Source: Ophiobolus disseminans
Taxonomy: Eukaryota > Ascomycota > Dothideomycetes > Pleosporales > Phaeosphaeriaceae
Assembly (NCBI GenBank): GCA_010093685.1
Contig: MU006224.1
Span: 960,476-1,024,475, forward strand
Length of the DNA stretch: 64,000 nucleotides
Direction: 5' to 3'
The position numbers and the translations under genes are program-made. The notes under the pieces were generated by a model. That model worked only from the letters and a program-made list of their open reading frames with translations, was not told the DNA's origin and did no database searches. How positions within the stretch are numbered: the stretch's first letter is position 1; each line of letters opens with the position of its first letter. This document shows, piece by piece, positions 11,944 through 22,101 of the stretch.

Positions 11944-12933
11944 TTTCGTGAGCCTTAAGAAGATTTCCACAAATCAACAGGCACCTTGTTATACTCAGCG
12001 AACATCGCTGGATGGACACCGTTGTAACTTTCGAGACCTTGTTTTCTTTCGGAAATCGAAGAATGTATATACACCCACTAGAACGAGCTCTAGTCATAAA
12101 CGAAGACCATATGAGAGCGGACCGGCAGCGCGTATGTCGAAGGAGAATGGAAGCATAATTCCTCAAACCGAGCTGAACTCGCACTACCATTGCAACTAGC
12201 CACAAGGAGAAGCCAAGCTAAGTTGAGTTTAATCGTACGTAATCACAAACCTTTACCCGGTTTGCATGACCGCGTCTGGTCATAGATGCGTGCATATAGT
12301 ACAGTCAGCATACACATATTGTAGGCTTTGCATTCAAGGCTCATCGCAACCGCAATCAACTGCCGAGATTGAGACACATGGTAAGACGAAGGAAGGCACG
12401 TTAACCAGAAAATTTGGCAAGAAAGACAGAAGCTCACCCAGTATATGTCGGGAAGTTCCTGTATGAGTCGTAGTCTTCCAGCCTTCGTCCGGTGAATAGA
12501 TGCACACGTCCTCTCTCCGTTGCGGCACAATCGCAGTACCTACCAGCAACACCAGTGACTTTAGATAGGAGCTTCACTGCCCGGGCGGTTTCTTACCACT
12601 TCTTCACCGGTTCTTCGCCAGCTCTTGAAGAGTTTCTGCCTTGTATTCATATAATTTATCCTAGTATCAATCCGTATATATTATATTAAGGTACTCTGAA
12701 TTAGGACAAAGGTGCAAAATCAATACAAATGTTGCTGGTACCACTCGAAGCTGTACAACCCAGTTTTGATCATGTTAATCGGATTTGTGAACGACAGAAG
12801 ACCGCGCTTTATGGTATATAAAGGTTAGTAGAATGCACAGTAGAAAGGCACCAGCACGCACTTCCTCATCTCCATACTTCACTGCAAACTCCCGAGAACT
12901 CAAAGTCTTTTCTTGCCATCCAACCTTTCAAAT
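11944..12933. other. Gene-poor spacer upstream of the six-cysteine secreted protein
   Basis: About 1 kb, AT-richer toward 12640-12800. Weak exon-like segments occur on the minus strand (about 12340-12650, with possible GTGAGC donor and CAG acceptor) but no complete gene could be built. The right end holds the promoter of the next gene. Confidence 0.4.
12815..12822 (+). promoter_or_regulatory. TATA box of the secreted protein gene
   Basis: TATATAAA, 112 bp upstream of the ATG at 12934. Strong match to the TATA consensus; position fits a transcription start near 12845-12855 with a 5' leader of about 80-90 nt. Inducible fungal secretome genes often have TATA-type promoters. Confidence 0.6.
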
Positions 12934-13718
12934 ATGGCTCTTATTTTCAAGTCTATGGCCATCGTGGCTCTCAGCATCTTCTCCGTCCTGGGCTCTCCAG
13001 TCGAGCAGGCTGAAGGCGTTGCAGAGTTCGCTCCGACTCTCGAGACGCGTTCTGACTTTACGCCTCTGGAGAAGCGTGCTGACTTCCAGTGGAGGTTCTG
13101 TGAGTCTTCCATGCTTGAGCCTCTGGCTTCGCAGTTTGCAATGTCAGTATAGAAATAGTTGCTAACGGTGGGTATCAGACGCCAATGGCGGGTGTGACCA
13201 CAATAGCAATCCGTCTGACACGTGGCCGTCCAACGGCTCTCCTCCGTAAGTCCGAAGCCTCCAACCATCTATTCCAGCCATCGCCATTGCAATGGGATGA
13301 ATCGACCAGATTTAAGCTTATACGTACATTACAGTGGCCAGGGCACCGTCGGAAGCTGCTTTTCTGCTCCACTTGGAATCAACTGGAACAGGGTTGAAGT
13401 TGACGTTTTCTTCGGTAACGGAGGCGGTGGTACGTAATTCCCATCTCCTTCTTTCGTTCAAAGTATTCCACAGCGGACTCCCAAAATCATGGCCCGCTGC
13501 TACGCTCCTCAAGGATCTTTCCGCTAATCATGTCCCGCGCGAATAGCTGGCCTCCAGACCTTCTGCAACGTCAACTGTCAAGGCGGCGCGTCCGTCAAAC
13601 AGCAAGGCACCAACTGCTACTTGCCGATCTCGGGATGCGCGATTGGAAGCTTGTAAGCACTTATGATCTTTCATATCAGGGCTTGGCTGACTTGAACTTT
13701 AGCCGTGTCATCAACTAA
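12934..13718 (+). CDS. Small secreted six-cysteine protein with Kex2 pro-region (effector-like)
   Basis: Five exons: 12934-13099, 13179-13245, 13335-13429, 13547-13652, 13703-13718; 450 nt, 149 residues. All four introns are GT-AG (79, 89, 117, 50 bp) with phases 1, 2, 1, 2. A signal peptide covers about residues 1-20 (hydrophobic MAIVALSIFSVLGS), then an acidic propeptide ends at a Kex2 site (PLEKR/ADFQW, about residue 49). The mature part of about 100 residues is Gly/Asn-rich with six cysteines (GGCDH, GSCFS, TFCN, VNCQ, TNCYL, SGCAI), suggesting three disulfides and a beta-rich fold. I do not recognise the family. Signal peptide plus Kex2 cleavage and small cysteine-rich mature protein is the usual pattern of fungal apoplastic proteins; an effector role is inference. 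The gene stands alone in gene-poor DNA between two pseudogenes. Confidence 0.82.
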
Positions 13719-14040
13719 GCTCCACGATACTGTCGAGACAGAGCTGATGCGCAGGGCATTGGGGCTAGCACGGGGAACTGGATGTTCGCGATATGGATTG
13801 GTTCGCGTAGCAGGCGGCCCTTCGTAGAGAACGGGTTCGCGTGGCAGACGGATTCCTTGTAGAAGCAAATAAAATCTTGCGTGCTACGCGCGCGCATTTA
13901 TGAACCTATACTTAGTGACGACTCAGGCAGTGCTTCAAGTACGGTCAAAGAATTCTTCGCAATCTAATGTCAGCTCGACGTCTCTCCAGAGCAAGGACGG
14001 AAGATGGGCTCCTCTTCTCAACTAAGCTACCATCTAACCT
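13719..14040. other. Spacer between secreted protein and kinase-like relic
   Basis: 322 bp. It presumably holds the 3' UTR of the secreted protein gene. No gene seen. Confidence 0.4.
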
Positions 14041-14504
14041 CTTCCTCTTTCGGTTTATTGATATAGCACAGTGCAGGTCGCGCCTTGATAACTTTTGCCC
14101 GCTCGAATTCGACCACCATTACCCGGCGTGTCTCCTCCTTCCACAATGTATTGCGGGGCATTAGGTCTTTGTGCAAGACCCTAAGGCTATGGATCGCCTG
14201 GGCTACATAGTTGACCTGTTGCGTAATCGGACCAGTGTGTTTTCGGCGGTAAGGTGCTGCGAGATCCTTTTCTTCTATAACCGAGAAACACCATGTGAAC
14301 GAGCTCGGCAGTCCTTTCGTAGAAATAAGGAGCTGGTAGATCTACATTGCCCAGATGAACCGGCGCATCGGTGCCTTGGACTGTGCGTAGATACCCGTAG
14401 ATGGCAGCCTCCCACTTGAGGCGCTGAACGAAATCGATACGAGTGGCTTTGGTCGCAACGGTGTATCCGTACAGCCTGAGCCAGACCCTAAAAGGGCGCC
14501 GCAT
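14041..14504 (-). pseudogene. Frameshifted relic of a protein-kinase-like gene
   Basis: Minus-strand coding similarity is spread over three frames. From 14504 the frame reads RLYGYTVATKAT, then VQRLKWEAAIYGYLR and PVHLGNVDL; a second frame carries RISQHLTAENT near 14270-14235; a third, from about 14218 to 14041, reads VNYVAQAIHSLRVLHKDLMP and then MVVEFERAKVI. The segment LHKDLMPRN (about 14176-14150) matches the kinase catalytic loop (HxDLxxxN), and VEFERA sits where the DFG-like motif of fungal APH/kinase-like proteins lies. At least two frameshifts separate the blocks and no start or stop is in place, so this is a dead copy of a kinase-like family common in Dothideomycetes (family recalled from memory). 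Confidence 0.62.
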
Positions 14505-15532
14505 GCCCCAGGCCTACTTATAGGCTCGCAGTTGATACCCATATCTTTTGACAGTTGCTGGTGAGTCAGGGGAAGGAAAGTAGGCTGGTCGATTTGGCGA
14601 TGGCCTCGTCCGTGTTATTGCATGTTGGGCATGAGGTAGGTACCAAGCAAACGCTATTGACCAACTCATGTAGGCAGTTCTAAGTCAATACTGTCCACCT
14701 TGCGCTACTCTGCGTGATACCTAGACAACCGACCGGAAGAGCTGCTGGCGGTCGCTCGGGTGCGTAGTTGTCGACTCCCCGTGTCACCAGCTTCACGCCG
14801 ATTTCCGGGTAGCTCGTAGCCTGGAATATGTCAGAGTAGTTATTCGGCAGCTTTTTGGAGCCGATCGTAAGGGCCGACGTTGCCTATAACTAACTACGAA
14901 CTCGAGACCTCCTGCTAATATTTGAATGCTTCACCGGTTTTATCTATGCGGTTAGTGCCAGCAAATTATTCGGTCGCAACCCTTGCCTTGCAATCTTAAA
15001 GGATTTGGTGGCGTTACCAGGGTTTCCCGATGCTGGGACGCCTTAAATTCTTACCCACGACCATCGCAGCACCCCGCACAAATAATCCGGTCGCAGGAAC
15101 ATGAGAATGTTGAGAGCAACAAGTATTCCTGTATTCTCGATGCAGCAAGCTTGTTTCAGCTAACATTTGTTTCGTAGATCACTTGGCCGGGAATTAAACA
15201 TGAGGCTCTGGGATGACGGCCCCCAAATAGCAACTGGTCTGGGCTTCGCTAGTACCTGCATAATTTTACCGCCCCCAAAAAGCCATACATCCAGCCTACG
15301 CCTCAACCACCTATCAAAACTCGGTGGTTGAAGAGCCAACCCGTATCTGGACCTAGGTCGCGTCGAAACTTAGGCCACCTGCCCAGAAACGACTTCCCGC
15401 GTGAAGGCTGAGCTCCCGCCCTGCAGGTTAGCACAACATAGGAGGGCGAGGCTGGAGATGTCCAAAAACATGTAATCCCCGTCGCCTGCAATTTGCAGGC
15501 TTGTTCTGTACATTCAGTCTTTACCTGTCACG
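14505..15532. other. Gene-free spacer
   Basis: About 1 kb with no supported gene. The part next to 14505 may contain further decayed 5' sequence of the kinase-like relic. The right end serves as promoter of the membrane protein gene at 15533. Confidence 0.4.
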
Positions 15533-17143
15533 ATGGCGGCAAGGTCGCTGTTCACCCTTGTGCTGCTCGTCCTCTCCGCACTTTGCTTCGACAAATGCGC
15601 CAGTGAAATCCTGCCTGGTTCGAACGATGGACGCGATGTCGACTTGTCACGGCGTCCCGCGGCTCAAAACGCGACCATGAGGATAGGGAATTGGGAAAAT
15701 GTCTCCCCTCCGACTACGATGGCTCCTTTCCTTGATCAATCACAACAGGGATTGGCTGCAAGAGCGGCACATTTATTCAAACGTGCTTGCCCTTTCACAG
15801 ACGCGAGCAAAAAAGTTGGAAACTGTGCCGATCAATGCTGTACGAATGGCGTCTACGGATGGTGTTGCAACAGTATGTACGTTTGCGGTGATGGCCAAAG
15901 CAGTACGTTCTGCAAGTACGACTCAATGTAAGTTCTCGACATCCCTCCAACTACACTTGGAAACATCCTCCATGGGGACTGACAAAAACACAGCGCAACG
16001 TCCACCCTTACGGTAACCGGCACGACTGCTGTCGTTGTCACTACGACCGAAGCTCAATCTTCGCCCGGCACAACTGTCTTATCCACCATTACCAGCACAG
16101 TCGTAGTCACGATTACACGATCCGACCTTGAGACTGCCACCGAAGTCCGTACCATCATAACCACAGTGGACCCACGAAAGCGAGGCATTGCAGGCATTCC
16201 CAGCCCAACTCAGCCTGCTATCCTCTCAACACCGTCTGCAGAAGCGGCCAAGAAAGAACAGCAGAAACCGCTTGCCATCACGGATGTCTCGCCAAATCCA
16301 AGGGCTCATGGTCGGTTCTTCAAGCGCCAAACCAAGACAACTCCCACTGTTACCAGCACGAGAATGGTCTATGTCACGGCAATCCGGAGTGTTACCGTGA
16401 CCAGCATTTCTGTATATGCTGTTACGAGCACAACTGCAACAACCATCACATCCACGTCAACTGCAGCTGTCAACGCCAAAACCACCGTCACGCGAACCAC
16501 CACCCTCACCTCAACGCGAGGCGTGACTCCCGCCGGCGGCGTTCTCACTGGCCCAACCCCCAGCGACGGCAGCGGTGGCAATACCAACTCAGGCGGCTCC
16601 AACGACTCCGGAAATCCAACTGACGGTAACAACGGCGGAAACAGCGGCCTCAGCACCGGCGCAAAAGCAGGCATCGGCATCGGCGCCGGCCTAGGAGCCC
16701 TCGTCCTCGGCCTCCTAGCAGCCTTCCTCATCCTCCGCCGCCGCCGCCAACGCAAAGCCGAAACCGACGAAAAAGTCGCCGCCGCCGTCCTCGCCGCCAC
16801 AGCCGGCGGCCACAACAGCATGGCCTCCCCACCTATGGCAGACAAATACTATCAATACCCGCACAGCAACGGCACCATGTCGCCCCCGCCCCCGAGCTCG
16901 ACCGGCGGATACGAAATGGAGGGTAGCCAGGTCGGTACGCAGTATCCGCAGAGCTGGAATGGTAGCCAGGGGTATGAGATGGCGGGCACGCAGAGTCCCA
17001 GTATGGGGCATGCGCAGCCCGTGTTTAATCCGGCAATGCAGCAGACGCAGCCCGGGTTGAAGGGGCAGGCGATGCCGCATTATGCAGGGCAGCCGCAGGT
17101 GTACGAGATGTCTCATGAGCCCCTGGGGCAGAAGCGGGGGTAG
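15533..17143 (+). CDS. Type I membrane glycoprotein with eight-cysteine ectodomain and mucin-like stalk
   Basis: Exons 15533-15927 and 15994-17143 (66 bp intron, GTAAGT...CAG, phase 2); 514 residues. In order: signal peptide (about 1-23); a pro-region ending in a dibasic site (FKR/ACPF, residues 83-84); a compact domain with eight cysteines (ACP, NCA, QCC, WCC, VCG, FCK, about 86-128); long Thr/Ser/Val-rich repeats likely to be O-mannosylated (about 133-310); a Gly/Asn/Ser linker; one transmembrane helix (about 357-379); an RRRRQRK stop-transfer; and a cytoplasmic tail rich in Gly, Pro, Tyr and Met. Further dibasic sites occur at 194-195 (RKR) and 242-243 (FKR). The layout recalls WSC/Mid2-type wall sensors or adhesins, but the cysteine domain is not a WSC or CFEM pattern that I recognise. 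Role at the cell surface is inferred. Confidence 0.82.
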
Positions 17144-17935
17144 TGTTTTGATGTGCGGGGGAGGAACAATAGTTTGAAATGCTCGTAGCATGCGTGATTT
17201 CGTGAAGGTGTGTGAGTGGAGTGGGAGAGAGTTCATGTAGATACCCATTACAAATATCATATATTTTATTTAGATGATAGCAGGTTCGAGGTTACAGGAT
17301 ATACAACTGACCTTGTGTGCCTGCTCGCTATTTCTATCTCGTTCAATTCCAGTCCGTCAGCTTGCATCTTCATTCATTTAGAGGGAGGCACGAGCATACC
17401 CTCCTAGCTCCTCTGATCTTGCGACGAGCGTCAGCATAAACAAATCGTCTTCGTGTCCACTATGAGAGATATGGTGCATTTGTGGTGAGAGTGTACGTGA
17501 TGTGGACGGTCGATGTGATATGGTTTCGAAGGGGGGTATTAGAGTGGAAGTGGAGCGAAAGGTTATGACTGATACTGGAGCGTATACGGCACATGTGGAG
17601 TATCGTCTCTGTGCATTAATTATTGTCTGCAGGTATTGGTTGTTTTATTCTGTTCTTGGATGTGTTGTAATTGTGCCTCAGTCCCGAAGAAAAGCTTAGG
17701 AGCCCGTCTGCAAAAGAAATTACAAAGGAAATGATGAAACCGCTGATTACTTCCACTGAACATGTAGCAAGAGTATCGTTTGGTTGAAGTCGCTTCCGGG
17801 CCTTTCAGGTAACGATAGGAGGGTTCAGAAGATGTTGTCGAATGCTGATACACACTCAAGGTGTAGCAGAAGAGAAGGACACCACAGGCAGTGATGTTGT
17901 TGCGGTATTGGTAGGATACGTAACAGTACTAGCAC
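17144..17935. other. Spacer downstream of the membrane protein gene
   Basis: 792 bp without a supported gene; includes the 3' UTR of the preceding gene. Confidence 0.4.
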
Positions 17936-18928
17936 TTGGCATCAAATCATGACCTCGAAAAGGGACTACACGATGATGGATATCCTGCATTCGGACGTTT
18001 CCTCGCCCAGGACCCGGACAATGAGACACTAATATTCCGAAGATTTGACAGACTTGCAGCGCTGAATCTGCTGTATCTACAAGCAGAAGTATACGAAATT
18101 CAACGAAGAATTCGCGAATTTGAGAAAGAGGTGATAGCCAAAGGTGACATCGATTTGTTGATATCCATGAAGAGATGGGAAACTTTTGTGGAAAAGGCAG
18201 AGTGCAGTTACAATCGACCCGAACAAGAAATGAAGAAGCTGATACTGACGCTGCGAAAAGTTATGAAGGAGTATCGTGAGTACAGGTTAGCCCCGTCGTT
18301 TTCCATGCTAAAGCAAATAGACGAGGCATTGATTTTACAAGTAGAAATTTCGAAGCTCAGCCGACCGGGGAATCGGGCGTTGAAGTACGTCCACCGCTGG
18401 TTCAGCGGTAAGAGCAGAGGAAAGAAGTCTGCGATCCTGGCAGGTGAAGCTAGCAGAATGCTCGAAAATCAAGATGACCTTGCTGCACTGAAGGTCCCAG
18501 AGGAGGATGATCGTTTGTCTCAACTCATGCGAGATTACTGGTCTTTCAGCGTAGGTGATCAACGGTGATCGAGATCCGTGCACGTTTGGACTAAACGCCT
18601 TCAGGGTACTTCCGGGGGAAATCCGAGTGACAAGAGTAGGTACTTTCGCCTTCGGCACGTTACTCGAACTGTCGCGATCATCAGCACCATCGTAGCAGCT
18701 GTCGAGTTAGTAGGAGCGATCACAACGCTCTACTTTGTACAGAGTCGTGAGGTTAGAATCGGGCTCATCGCACTCTTTACAAGCTTATTCGGATTCAGCC
18801 TCTGCCTGTTAACAAACGCACGACGAGGGGAGATCTTTGGCGCATCAGCAGCGTATGCCGCCGTCCTTGTGGTTCTCGTGTCCGGAGACCTAGGAGCACC
18901 TGCGTTCGCCTCTTCGACGCAAACGTGA
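17936..18928 (+). pseudogene. DUF6594-family gene interrupted by one in-frame TGA
   Basis: A single frame runs from 17936 to 18928 and is broken only by TGA at 18566-18568. The first part shows the family hallmarks: YPAFGRFLAQDPDNE and FRRFDRLAALNLLYLQAEV near the N terminus, then a long charged helical region. The second part (after the stop) reads KSRYFRLRHVTRT followed by three hydrophobic helices with FGFSLCLLTNARRGEIFGAS, the usual C-terminal membrane module of DUF6594 proteins. The codon before the break is CGG and the stop could derive from CGA by one C-to-T change. There is also no in-frame ATG at the expected start: homology begins right after a TTG with a stop two codons upstream. 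Most likely a recent pseudogene. Function of the family is unknown to me. Confidence 0.72.
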
Positions 18929-19687
18929 ACGGCCGTACGATGGCCTGTAAAATTCTGGACAATTATACAGCAACGGCCTGGGCCAAAATTTGCCTGTTTG
19001 ATCTTATCGAATGGCAGACAACGCTCCATGATGATTCCACCGCACAAACATGCAAAGGTCTTCATAAGAGAAAGTGAGCCTGAGAGGCTCACCGTAGGTG
19101 GCGTCAATGAAGAGAGGCTTTCGGATCCTACATTTCCGGAAAGACGAAGAATCCCTTATTGAAGCTACCTTTGCAGGTGCTTTGGGCGATGAGAGGAGCG
19201 AAGAGTGAGCGAATGCGGTATAAAGCAATTGTCGAGTATGTAGAAGGCGATCGCCCCGTAACAAGGCATATCGATATGCCTAGTGAACTGAAGAGCCCGT
19301 CCTGGTTATTCGGTGAAGAGGATAGAAGCATACCATTATCAGTCGAGTGAGCTCAAAACCCTGCTCGTCATTGCGAAGCCTTTTCAGATATTTTCCGTCT
19401 TGTGTTGAACATGCCCTGACTTTATTCTCACAAGCGTATCCACGAGACTGTGTCTTCTGCAGTTTCTTTGATCGACAATGTCACGAGGTCGGCACTGCGA
19501 AGACAAGATCAGCATGTAATGAGAAGAAAGGTTGATTGGTATTGTTCAGATACTCTCCATATCCACGCACCAGTCTGAGAGACGAAAGATCCCAGTAAAT
19601 ATAATACATGTCCGCACGCTGGCTTCCCTTGCACTGCATTCAATTGCAATTTGCTCGATCTTTGACAACTTATGGCCGTCGTGTGCT
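18929..19687. other. Spacer with a weak coding-like segment
   Basis: 759 bp. A plus-strand open frame at about 19180-19350 reads protein-like (YKAIVEYVEGDRPVTRHI) but has no clear start or splice partner, so I do not call a gene. The rest shows nothing. Confidence 0.35.
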
Positions 19688-20279
19688 TCACTTCCTGCCT
19701 GTCGCGACCTTCTCTTCCAGGGTCCTGACGTATCCTTCTATCCGTTGTACCGCTGACTGGAGGGCCTGCGCTGCGATTAGCTATTATCCTAAACTGACCC
19801 CAAGCAGGAACAGTGGTGTTCGTCCGAGATATGTACGTACGTAGATATCTTCGGTCAGGAGCTGGTTGGATACGCGGTATTCGTCGATGACATAGTAGTA
19901 CATGCCAGCGCCGGCAGTCGTCGCACCGAAGAGGAAACCGAAGAGACTGTGTAATGTTAGCTGGGCTGTCTATATCACCATCTGAAATATCTTCCGCATG
20001 CTCCCTGCCAAAGTACAGATTGCCTCCAGATTCCATGTGCCATTGCACGCATTATTGCTGTTGTCGCAAGCGCTACAAGCTCCAGAGGCACCAATCTGCA
20101 CGTTCCACCTCTTCCCAAGTAATTGAATTTGCTCACCCTCCTCTGAAAGCGCCAACAGGCTTCCTGACGGGCGCAATAACAGCGTCTTGCCTCAGCGCAG
20201 CGCTTGTTTGGAAGCTGCGGGCGACGACGGGACCTCTGGTAGCATTTCGGAACGCCGGACGGAGAATGCGGGATGCCAT
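19688..20279 (-). CDS. Conserved 108-residue mitochondrial-type membrane protein
   Basis: Exons (minus strand): 20279-20137, 19946-19841, 19765-19688; introns of 190 and 75 bp, GT-AG; 327 nt, 108 residues. The N terminus (MASRILRPAFRNATRG...) is basic, without acidic residues for about 35 residues, a typical mitochondrial presequence. Then comes a glycine-rich hydrophobic helix (GGLFGFLFGATTAGAGMYYY), a conserved segment DEYRVSNQLLTEDIY, and a short coiled coil (LQSAVQRIEGYVRTLEEKV) at the C terminus. The reading frame is kept exactly over both junctions. I recall similar small proteins in other ascomycetes but no name or function. A single-pass mitochondrial inner membrane protein is the best inference. 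Confidence 0.78.
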
Positions 20280-20727
20280 TGTCGCGATAGACTGCGGCTT
20301 GTGGCAGTGTAGTTTCGAGGAGAGACTGTTCTAGGTAGTGTTTGTTGTGGATTGGTGACGAGTCGTGTGCCGGTGACGTCCACTTGGAACGAGCTCTTGC
20401 CTCTTGTTCGCCTCGTGCCTTGCCGGTGCTGCTTACATAACCCAACGCCGGATTTGGTGGACCACCTCATCAAGATTAGGTATGGTGAGTACGAAAAGTC
20501 ACAAATTCAGTTAACAAGAATCGAGCAGGGTTTAGAACATTTTAAATATGAACATTTTGTCATTTGGGTCGAATTGCAGCATCTCCATTGGGAGCGCCGA
20601 AAGTCTAGGGGTATCAAATCGTAATGGTCATTATCTCCACTCCATCCTAGAATCATGTAACTATGAGTGATGCAAGATTGGACAAAGCAGTGCAAGTAAA
20701 GCTCTGTCTCATATCGCCTACACTCCC
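20280..20727. other. Spacer between small mitochondrial gene and WSS1
   Basis: 448 bp holding the promoter of the minus-strand mitochondrial gene and the 3' end of WSS1. No gene seen. Confidence 0.45.
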
Positions 20728-22101
20728 TCAGCTTCCCGACTTCAATGTACCACAAATGCCACATGCGCCAGCATCGCCAGAATTGAGATACTGACTGGCC
20801 TTGCAAGCCGCACTCCGACACGCCCAGTGATCCGGAACAAAATCTGGGTTCAGAACATTTGAGCAGGCAATGCATGTAAGCGCCGTAGCCTCGTTCTCCA
20901 GTGAGCAGATGTTGCATGTTGTAGATTCGGTCGGAGCCTTCGGCGATGACCCGCTCGCCTCATCCTTCTTTGATGCGTCAGGGCGTCGTTTCCAGACCTC
21001 ATCTAGACGTACATCTTGAGCTGATGAAGAACGGCTTGTTGGTTTGGGTTTCTGAGTCGAAGTTTTGATTTTTGATTGCGGGCCCGTGGCTTGCGCCGGT
21101 GGTGCCTTCGATAGAGCGGCAGCCTTCTCTGGTAGTTTGCGTGGCGCAATGCCTTGGATCTCGTCAAATTCTCTTCGCGCATTGCCGTCCTGATCGTCCT
21201 CTTCATCACAAATCTTGACCAGGAAGCGGCCTTGGTCGTCGGTCATCTTCTTTCCATCAATGTCCACAGCTGCATCTTGCTCAGTAGACTCGTCCTCGGT
21301 CTCGCTATCCGACATCTGTTCATCCTTGATGGTAACCTCCTCTTTCTTCACCGGTTCGAATCTTGCTAGCGCAGCAGCAGCTCTGAGATCTCTACCTCGT
21401 GCACTGCCAGCAACCCTGGGCTTGCCCTTCTTCGGCACACCACCCTCCAGCTTGACTTTCGTGTCGTCGTCGGCACCCAGTGATTGCCCGTTTGCACCGA
21501 ACTTCTTCAATATGCGACGCTGCTTTCTCTCGGCATAAGAAAGTGTGGGCTTGTCTTTGCCTCCTCTCTTCCGCTTTCTTGACTTTCGTCCATATGTTCC
21601 GCCACATAGATGCTCAGGAATGTCTGCCGCATCTGCTTCATCCATCTGCAGAGCACCATTTTCCAGGCCTCTTCCTCTACCCCACAATCCTTCTCCGGTA
21701 TACCCCTTAGCCCACAGACCTCTCAGATCCACCGCATATCCATCGCGCACCTTCCAGAACGCTTTGGAATGATTCATCTGCTTGCAGTGGGCGAGTTCGT
21801 GCACCATGACCATCTCCACCATACGTTGAGGAAGCCATCTTCCATTGCGATCGCGTAGGACAAGTTGTATAACTTCTCCTGCGTTGAAGTTGCGTCCAAC
21901 GAACTCTGTATTGTATGGGTACTCCTCGAGCGCCTGGACGAGGATCATGTTCGCTTTCATGAAGGGGTAGCATACTGCGGCTACGCGGTTCAAGATGTTT
22001 TCGGCGGTGGTAGAAGAAGAACCCGGGATCGTTCGTATGAAGTTTATCAGAGCATTAGGGCGTTGGGTGCGCTCATTGATGCGCTCGAACCCAAGAACCA
22101 T
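20728..22101 (-). CDS. WSS1: WSS1-like DNA-protein crosslink repair metalloprotease
   Basis: Single exon, 457 residues, ATG at 22101. The WLM domain covers about residues 1-160 with the zinc site HELAH at 101-105 and a further His at 111 (HELAHCKQMNHS), preceded by the family block FNAGEVIQLVLRD. A long charged linker rich in Lys, Glu and Asp follows (about 170-390). The C terminus has RanBP2-type zinc-finger cysteine pairs (CNICSLEN, CIAC, then WACRSAAC and CGICG), which in this family bind ubiquitin/SUMO or DNA. Known role: SUMO- and DNA-dependent protease (SPRTN/Wss1 class) that degrades proteins crosslinked to DNA, with Cdc48/p97. Catalytic residues look intact. Confidence 0.93.
   Translation of the reverse strand: MVLGFERINERTQRPNALINFIRTIPGSSSTTAENILNRVAAVCYPFMKANMILVQALEEYPYNTEFVGRNFNAGEVIQLVLRDRNGRWLPQRMVEMVMVHELAHCKQMNHSKAFWKVRDGYAVDLRGLWAKGYTGEGLWGRGRGLENGALQMDEADAADIPEHLCGGTYGRKSRKRKRGGKDKPTLSYAERKQRRILKKFGANGQSLGADDDTKVKLEGGVPKKGKPRVAGSARGRDLRAAAALARFEPVKKEEVTIKDEQMSDSETEDESTEQDAAVDIDGKKMTDDQGRFLVKICDEEDDQDGNARREFDEIQGIAPRKLPEKAAALSKAPPAQATGPQSKIKTSTQKPKPTSRSSSAQDVRLDEVWKRRPDASKKDEASGSSPKAPTESTTCNICSLENEATALTCIACSNVLNPDFVPDHWACRSAACKASQYLNSGDAGACGICGTLKSGS

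Noticed and set aside
12243..12552. Minus-strand exon-like segments with possible GTGAGC donor
   Set aside because: Frames do not join into a protein with a start and recognisable features.
19509..20048. 179-codon minus-strand open frame
   Set aside because: It is an out-of-frame shadow of exon 2 of the small mitochondrial gene extended through introns; the spliced model has a coherent protein.
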